From positions 1-9,566 of the forward strand of contig JACMKV010000420.1 of the NCBI GenBank assembly GCA_014379915.1: a stretch of 9,566 bases of DNA. Reading direction: 5' to 3'. Shown here piece after piece: positions 5,162 through 9,566 of this stretch (the first letter of the stretch is position 1; each line of letters starts with the position of its first letter). The DNA is from Burkholderiales bacterium. Lineage in GTDB: Bacteria; Pseudomonadota; Gammaproteobacteria; Burkholderiales; JACMKV01. Below the pieces are notes generated by a model that was not told the origin of the DNA, searched no databases, and was given only the letters and a program-made list of their open reading frames with translations. Both the position numbers and the translations under genes were made by a program.

Positions 5162-6379
5162 CTAAGCCGCTTTGTTGAATTTCCCGATGACTACCTTACC
5201 GCCTGCGCCCATCGCGTCGAGCATGTCCGCCCATGCCTGCATCATCTGCTGGCGTTCGGGCAGGTACTCCGCCCGGTTGTACGCGCCGCGCACTTCATCG
5301 CGCTCGCAGTGCGCAAGCTGGCGCTCGATCACGTCGGAACGGAATCCGTTTTCGTTCAGGATATTGCTCGCCACGGCGCGGAAGCCGTGGCCGGTCATCT
5401 TGCCTTTGTAGCCTAAGCGATAGAGCGCGAACAACATCGTGTTATTGCTGACCGGCTTGTCGCGGTTGCGTCCGGGAAAGACAAAGCGACTGCCGCCGCC
5501 TATGGCTTGCAGTTCCGCGAGTATTTGCAGTGCCTGCTTTGCCAGCGGAACCACATGCTCGGTTTTCATCTTCATGCGCGCGGCAGGAATCGCCCATATT
5601 GCGCTTTCAAGATCGAACTCGCCCCACTCCGCGCCGATCAATTCGCCGGTCCGCACGAAGGTCAGCGCCAGTAGTTCGAGCGCAAGCCGGGTCTGCTTGT
5701 CGCCGATCAGGTCATAGCCGGCGATTGCCTTGAGTAACGCCGGCAGTTCTTCCGGCCTTACCGCCGCCTGATGCGCTTTCCTGTGTGGAGTCAGTGCGCC
5801 GCGTAGATCGACGGATATATCGCGTGTACAGCGCCCGGTTGCGATGCCATAGCGGAAAACCTGCCCGCAGACTGCCAGCATGCGATGCGCCAAATCGTGC
5901 GCGCCGCGTTCCTCGATTTTCCGCACCGTCGCCAATAGCTCAGGCGCTTCTATCTCGGCAATCGGCCGCAGTCCCAGAAAGGGAAATGTGTTTTTTTCCA
6001 GGCGCCGCTTTACATCGGCAGCATGGCGCGGCGCCCAGGTATGCCATTGCTTGGCGTACCACTCCCGCGCCACGGCTTCAAAGGAATTTGCCGCCGCCTG
6101 TTTCTTCTTGAGCTTGTCGGCCTTTCGTTCCGCCGACGGGTCCAGGTTGGCATCAAGGCGTTTTCGCTCGGCATCGCGCTTCACGCGCGCCGCTTTCAAG
6201 CCGACTTCGGGATAGACGCCAAGCGACAGAGACTTTTCCTTGCCCGCAAGCCAGTACCGCATCCGCCAGTACTTGCGGCCCTCGGCATAAACCCATAGGT
6301 ATAAGCCGCCTTCGTCAGCCAGCTTGCGTATGGCTTTGCCTTGGCTTGTCGCGGTCTTACATTTGACATCGGTCAGCAT
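5162..6379 (-). CDS. P4-type tyrosine recombinase (site-specific integrase)
   Basis: Catalyses integration and excision of the element at the adjacent tRNA-Ser. From ATG 6379 it is 405 residues, normal for the group. Domains in order: N-terminal arm-DNA-binding domain (about 1-90, DUF4102-like, with GLYLWVYAEGRKYWRMRY and SLGVYPEVGLKAARVKRD); SAM-like core-binding domain (about 98-180); catalytic domain (about 205-385). The full catalytic set is visible: R243 in TFVRTGEL, K272 (or K270) in the MKMKTEHVVPL strand, H331 and R334 in HGFR, H357 in LAHCER, and the nucleophile Y367 in GAYNRAEY. The start at 6379 is preferred to 6415 because AGGAGAG lies eight bases before it and because the extra twelve codons run through octamer repeats. 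The gene faces away from the tRNA, 168 bases from its 3' end, the usual arrangement. It looks intact. Confidence 0.95.
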   Translation of the reverse strand: MLTDVKCKTATSQGKAIRKLADEGGLYLWVYAEGRKYWRMRYWLAGKEKSLSLGVYPEVGLKAARVKRDAERKRLDANLDPSAERKADKLKKKQAAANSFEAVAREWYAKQWHTWAPRHAADVKRRLEKNTFPFLGLRPIAEIEAPELLATVRKIEERGAHDLAHRMLAVCGQVFRYGIATGRCTRDISVDLRGALTPHRKAHQAAVRPEELPALLKAIAGYDLIGDKQTRLALELLALTFVRTGELIGAEWGEFDLESAIWAIPAARMKMKTEHVVPLAKQALQILAELQAIGGGSRFVFPGRNRDKPVSNNTMLFALYRLGYKGKMTGHGFRAVASNILNENGFRSDVIERQLAHCERDEVRGAYNRAEYLPERQQMMQAWADMLDAMGAGGKVVIGKFNKAA

Positions 6380-6448
6380 CGTGGTAACTCTCCTGTCGTG
6401 GTAAACCGTTACCACGGTCTTTTACCACGGTTTGCGTTCGGATGTAAA
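6380..6448 (-). promoter_or_regulatory. Integrase promoter with four TTACCACG octamers
   Basis: The octamer CGTGGTAA occurs at 6380-6387 and 6397-6404, and its complement TTACCACG at 6409-6416 and 6422-6429. The middle two form a perfect palindrome with a 4-base spacer. On the minus strand TTTACA (6448-6443) and TAAAAG (6424-6419) are plausible -35/-10 boxes with an 18-base spacer; the -10 overlaps the outer octamer and the last octamer lies between ribosome-binding site and ATG. Operators for integrase control, or recombinase/excisionase arm sites, are the likely readings. Confidence 0.5.
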
Positions 6449-6489
6449 TGGACGTCACCGCCCCTAAATGGAAGGAGCTTAGACATAAA

Positions 6490-6507
6490 TCCCCACAGAA
6501 GCGGGGA
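6490..6507 (-). terminator. Possible terminator hairpin after tRNA-Ser
   Basis: On the minus strand TCCCC and GGGGA form a 5-bp GC stem with an 8-base loop, followed by TTTAT. It begins about 40 bases after the tRNA 3' end. The T-run is short, so efficiency is uncertain. If the element is inserted in the tRNA 3' end, this hairpin is supplied by the element. Confidence 0.4.
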
Positions 6508-6547
6508 CTTGGAGGACGTTAACGGATGAGTTCGGATGCTATTCGGG

Positions 6548-6574
6548 CGGAGAGGGTGGGATTCGAACCCACGT
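6548..6574. other. Predicted attachment site (tRNA-Ser 3' end)
   Basis: Elements with this integrase type recombine within the 3' part of a tRNA gene and rebuild it with an identical copy. The T-arm and acceptor half of the tRNA-Ser (6548-6574) is therefore the expected crossover segment. No second copy of this sequence occurs elsewhere in the window, so the other att site must lie to the left of base 1. The crossover limits cannot be set from one junction. Confidence 0.5.
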
Positions 6575-6637
6575 GCCAGGTTTCCCTGACCATCTGATTT
6601 CGAGTCAGCGCCGTTATGGCCACTTCGGTACCTCTCC
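6548..6637 (-). tRNA. tRNA-Ser (anticodon CGA)
   Basis: Read on the minus strand from 6637: acceptor GGAGAGG pairs with CCTCTCC (complement of 6549-6555), the discriminator base is G (6548), and CCA is not encoded. The anticodon loop CTCGAAA, enclosed by GCTGA and TCAGA, gives anticodon CGA, which reads serine UCG codons. A long variable arm (class II tRNA) follows, and the T-loop GTTCGAATC is canonical. Length is 90 bases. It appears functional and is the probable integration target of the element to its left. Confidence 0.95.
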
Positions 6638-6647
6638 GAAGCGCGCT

Positions 6648-6656
6648 ATTTTACCA
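6648..6656 (-). promoter_or_regulatory. Extended -10 promoter of tRNA-Ser
   Basis: On the minus strand TGGTAAAAT (6656-6648) combines TGn with a TAAAAT -10 box. Ten bases separate it from the tRNA 5' end, a normal distance for a start site just before the tRNA. No clear -35 is visible, consistent with an extended -10 type. Confidence 0.5.
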
Positions 6657-6667
6657 GCGAAGCGCTA

Positions 6668-6776
6668 GTCGCGCAGCGCGCCGCGCCGTGTTATCGCCGC
6701 TACGCGCGACACCCTGGTTTTGTTACACGCGGCATCGTGTGACAATTCGCTTTGGCGTTTTTACGTGCAGGAGCTT
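6668..6776. other. Intergenic region tRNA-Ser / mltF with inverted repeats
   Basis: This region separates the divergent tRNA and mltF. It holds GTCGCGC (6668-6674) with GCGCGAC (6704-6710) in inverted orientation, and GTTACACG (6722-6729) with CGTGTGAC (6736-6743), matching at 7 of 8 positions with a 6-base loop. The second lies about 35 bases before the mltF start and could be an operator. I see no confident mltF promoter. Confidence 0.35.
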
Positions 6777-8246
6777 ATGCGCATCACACGGTTACTGCTA
6801 GCCCCGCCCCTATGCGTCCCGACATTGGCGCTGTCATTGCTGATCGGATTCGCGGCTTGCGACCGGATTGAAAAGCCGCTGCCCAAACCGCCGGTCAAAC
6901 CGACGGTCGAATCGTCGATTGCAAGGACGAAGGAGATCGTCGTCATCACGCGTAAAAGCGCGACGACTTATTTCGAGGACGACGCGGGAAACCCCGCCGG
7001 GCTCGAATACGATCTGGTGAAGCTGTTCGCCGAAGACCTCGGCTTGCCGGTGCGTTTCATCGTCGCATCCGAGCTCAATCAAATCCCCCAGGCTCTGACC
7101 GAAAAGCGCGCACATTTCGCCGCTGCCGGCCTGGGTATATCGAAGCAGTGGAAAGACAAAGTGGCGTTCGGCGAGCCGTATCAGACCGCGCGCTTGCAGG
7201 TCGTCTACAACCGGGACGACCGCAAGCCGAAAACGCTGGCTGATCTGGTCGGGAAGAAGATCGAAGTCGTTGCCGGATCGATCAACGTCGAGGCATTGAC
7301 GGATGTGAAAAGCGATTTTCCGGCGCTGACGTGGTCCGAGGTCCCGATCGAAGACAGCGCCAAACTGCTCGAGAAAGTCGCGAACGGCACGATCGACTAT
7401 GTCGTTGCCGCATCGCACGTCGTCGATGTCGCGAAAAATTCCCATCCCGACTTGCGCACCGCATTCAGCATCGGCGAACCGCAATCCCTGGCATGGGCGT
7501 TTCCGGAAAATTCGGAATGGAGGGCGCGCTCGGACGAATTCTTCGCGCGCATCAAGAAAGACGGCGCCCTGAAGCGTTTGCTCGATCGCTATTACGGCCA
7601 CATCGGCCGCTTCGATCAGCTCTACCTTGCCCACTTTCGCGAAAAAATCCGGACCGCTCTGCCCGCCTTCCGCGAATATTTCTACGAGGCCGAAGGGGTG
7701 ACCGGCATCGATTGGCGGCTGCTCGCGGCGCTCGCATTTCAGGAATCGCATTGGGATCCGCAAGCCACCTCATCGACGGGCGTGCGCGGCCTGATGATGC
7801 TCACCGAAGACACCGCCGAACGCATGAAAGTCAGCGATCGGCTCGATCCGAAGCAAAGCATACTCGGCGGCTCGCGCTATTTTCAGACGCTCAAGAAAAC
7901 GCTGCCCGAACGTATTCCCGAACCAGACCGCACGTGGATTGCGATCGCCGCCTACAACCTTGGCTTGGGCCATCTCGAAGACGGCCGCGTACTGACGCAA
8001 AAACGCGACCTCAACCCCGATTCCTGGATCGATATTAAAAAGACGTTGCCGCTGCTTGCGCAGGAAGAGCACTACAGCGGTTTGAAATACGGCGCCGCGC
8101 GCGGCGGCGAAGCGGTGGTGACGACCGAGAACGTGCGGCTGTATTACGACATCATCAAGGAGTTGGAAGCGCCGTTGCCGGCTCGTGAGGAAGCCAACGC
8201 GAGTATGGAACCAGATTCCGTCGCGGCCGAACGAACTACGAAGTAG
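6777..8246 (+). CDS. mltF: Membrane-bound lytic murein transglycosylase F
   Basis: Cleaves the beta-1,4 bond between N-acetylmuramic acid and N-acetylglucosamine in peptidoglycan, forming 1,6-anhydro ends, and acts in the periplasm at the outer membrane. It is 489 residues, about the usual length. Residues 1-28 form a signal sequence: basic MRITR, a hydrophobic stretch, then GFAAC with C28 as a possible lipidation site (F at -3 is not ideal). Residues about 52-272 are a solute-binding-protein family 3 domain (EIVVITRKSATTYF, GLEYDLVKLFAEDLG). Residues about 285-460 are the SLT domain, with the catalytic glutamate E323 in AFQESHWDP, the STGVRGLMMLTEDTA motif and AAYNLGLGHLEDG near 391-403. The ATG at 6777 is chosen because AGGAG lies four bases upstream and it gives a clean signal peptide; the longer reading from a TTG at 6720 does not. 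A chromosomal housekeeping gene outside the element. Confidence 0.95.
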   Translation: MRITRLLLAPPLCVPTLALSLLIGFAACDRIEKPLPKPPVKPTVESSIARTKEIVVITRKSATTYFEDDAGNPAGLEYDLVKLFAEDLGLPVRFIVASELNQIPQALTEKRAHFAAAGLGISKQWKDKVAFGEPYQTARLQVVYNRDDRKPKTLADLVGKKIEVVAGSINVEALTDVKSDFPALTWSEVPIEDSAKLLEKVANGTIDYVVAASHVVDVAKNSHPDLRTAFSIGEPQSLAWAFPENSEWRARSDEFFARIKKDGALKRLLDRYYGHIGRFDQLYLAHFREKIRTALPAFREYFYEAEGVTGIDWRLLAALAFQESHWDPQATSSTGVRGLMMLTEDTAERMKVSDRLDPKQSILGGSRYFQTLKKTLPERIPEPDRTWIAIAAYNLGLGHLEDGRVLTQKRDLNPDSWIDIKKTLPLLAQEEHYSGLKYGAARGGEAVVTTENVRLYYDIIKELEAPLPAREEANASMEPDSVAAERTTK

Positions 8247-8358
8247 CAAGCTCGCTATTCTTTTCTGAAGGGCGAAACAGCAGATCCTTCGCGGCGCTCA
8301 GGATGACAAAGACTTCAGGCTGTCATTCACTCAGTGAGCGCTTAATAATCCCCTGCCG
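8247..8358. other. Convergent intergenic region with small inverted repeats
   Basis: This region separates the 3' ends of mltF and the molybdopterin oxidoreductase. It contains ATCCT/AGGAT (8284-8288, 8300-8304), ATGACA/TGTCAT (8303-8308, 8321-8326) and TCACT-C-AGTGA (8327-8337). The core GATCCTTCGC..GCTCAGGATGAC recalls a short dispersed repeat seen in many bacterial genomes. It may act as a two-way transcription stop, but no T-run is present. Confidence 0.4.
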
Positions 8359-9566
8359 CTAACCGGCGAGCGCCACCTCGACCAGATTGTCGGAGAAGGT
8401 CGGCGCGTGGCCCATGTTGACGAACTCATCGGAGCTGATGACGTTGACCGCGCCGCCGCCGGCGTTCTTGCTGCGCCAATAGCCTAAGGTCGACACCACC
8501 ACGCCCGGCTGCGTGTCGTCGGTGACTTCAGCGTTGGCCTGAAATTCACCGCGTTCGTTAAACACGCGTACGGCAACTCCGTGCTCTATGCCGCGCGCCA
8601 TGGCATCGCTCGGATTGATCAGCACGAATTGTTCACCCTGCCCGCGAATCTTGTTGGCCTCGTTGGCGTAGCAGGAATTGAGGAAGCCATGGCTCTTCGG
8701 CGACACGATGTTGAGCGGGAAACGCTGTCCGAGTTGCGGATTGCTCGCCATCGATTCGCGCGGCGGCACATAGTCCGGCAACGGATCGATCGGCTCGCCG
8801 CCTTGAAACGCTTCGTACATCTGCCGGAACGGTGGTGCTACGAAATTTCCGTTCGCAGCCCCGCTCGCCTTGAATTCGCATTTGCCCGACGGCGTCGGGA
8901 AATTGCCTTGCGCGTGCGGCGCGCGCGTATCCGGCGTGCCGACCTTGAGGTGCACGTAGCCGTGCTCGCGGAAGTACGCCATATCGACGTCGGCGAGGGC
9001 TGGCGAATCCCAGTCGAGGTAATGCTCGATCATTTCCTGATCGCTGCGCTCGAATTGCGGATCGTCGAATCCCATGGTTTTGGCCAGACGCCGGAATATC
9101 TCGGTATTCGAGACCGCTTCACCCGGCGGCTCGATCGCGCGCTGGTTGTACGTCAGATAGAAATGCCCCCATGACAGAACCATATCGTCCATTTCGGCCG
9201 CCATCGTCGCCGGCAAAATGATGTCGGCATACGCGGCAGTATCGGTGATGAAGTGCTCGGCAGCGACCACGAACATGTCCTCGCGCTTCAAGCCTTCGAC
9301 GATCTTGTTCGACTCCGGGGCCTGCGAAACCGGATTGGCGTTGTAGACCATGAACGACTTGATCGGCGGATCAAGTTTCAGCTCGCCGGTCAGCGCCGCG
9401 CCGAGCTGCAGATTATTGACGACCCGCGTGCCCGAGGGAATGAAATCGCGCGAGCGTGCGGATATCAGCGGCCGGTATGCCCGTGATTTTCTCCGCCCAT
9501 TCCGGCGTGCATGTCGCCGCGCGCTCTTTCAGCTCCTCGAACCCGACTGTGTAGTTCGCGACGTAA
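8359..9566 (-). pseudogene. Molybdopterin oxidoreductase, partial and disrupted
   Basis: C-terminal part of a large molybdopterin-dependent oxidoreductase of the DMSO-reductase superfamily; substrate not deducible. The intact stretch includes LDPPIKSFMVYNANPVSQAP, FITDTAAYADIILPAT, SWGHFYLTYNQRAIEPPGEAV, and a C-terminal molydopterin dinucleotide-binding domain beginning near FPLNIVSPKSHGFLNS and ending in LGYWR..FSDNLVEVALAG. Upstream, the reading frame changes: 9565 to about 9450 encodes VANYTVGFEELKERA and TPEWAEKITGIPAADIRTLAR in one frame (which would stop at 9413), while DFIPSGTRVVNNLQLGAAL continues in another. The conserved middle segment of about 60-70 residues that normally separates these two parts is missing. 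A deletion with frameshift at about 9445-9455 explains this; an assembly or sequencing artefact is the alternative. The gene continues beyond the window edge. Confidence 0.75.

Noticed and set aside
6380..6415. Integrase start twelve codons upstream (ATG at 6415)
   Set aside because: No ribosome-binding site; the extension is encoded by octamer repeats and falls outside the usual family N-terminus, while the ATG at 6379 has AGGAGAG at good spacing.
6720..6776. Longer mltF start at TTG 6720
   Set aside because: It would put 19 polar residues before the signal peptide and lacks a ribosome-binding site; the ATG at 6777 has AGGAG.
6834..7763. 309-codon minus-strand ORF inside mltF
   Set aside because: It is antisense to the mltF binding domain, with composition typical of the reverse frame of GC-rich coding DNA.
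8581..9174. 197-codon plus-strand ORF opposite the oxidoreductase
   Set aside because: It is an antisense shadow of a well-matched protein frame; no start context or family motif.

Overview
The window looks like a GC-rich proteobacterial chromosome, probably a betaproteobacterium (inferred from gene content and codon style, not proven). It carries the tRNA-proximal end of an integrated mobile element. The boundary is a tRNA-Ser(CGA) gene on the minus strand (6548-6637). Everything to its left (1 to about 6548) reads as element DNA, and everything to its right as resident chromosome. The far end of the element and its second attachment site lie beyond base 1.

Element part, read leftwards from the tRNA, all genes on the minus strand: a P4-type tyrosine integrase next to the tRNA 3' end; a toxin-first HigB/HigA toxin-antitoxin pair; an unrecognised 262-residue protein; then a tightly packed replication module. 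That module consists of an AlpA-type regulator, a 109-residue protein of unknown function, a 47-residue ORF too short for routine calling, an archaeo-eukaryotic-type primase, a DUF3987-like zinc-finger/ATPase helicase, and the start of a TubC-docking-domain-like protein that runs off the window. Several genes in the module overlap by one to four bases, so translational coupling is likely. The layout (integrase, AlpA, primase-helicase, no conjugation genes in view) suggests a self-replicating integrative element or phage-satellite-like island.

Most interesting signals: (1) the 3' end of the helicase gene carries eleven 9-bp iteron-like units in four blocks that are mirror-symmetric about base 282, a candidate replication origin written inside coding sequence; (2) primase and helicase look like one polypeptide of about 887 residues split by a one-base shift near an A4/T4 run; (3) hairpins and inverted repeats sit at the control regions of alpA, the 262-residue gene, higBA and the integrase, including a hairpin that would hide the alpA ribosome-binding site and four TTACCACG octamers around the integrase start.

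Chromosomal part: the tRNA-Ser with an extended -10 promoter; mltF (periplasmic binding domain plus lytic transglycosylase domain) on the plus strand; a short convergent intergenic region with small inverted repeats; and the 3' part of a molybdopterin oxidoreductase gene on the minus strand. The oxidoreductase gene appears broken by an internal deletion plus frameshift near 9450.
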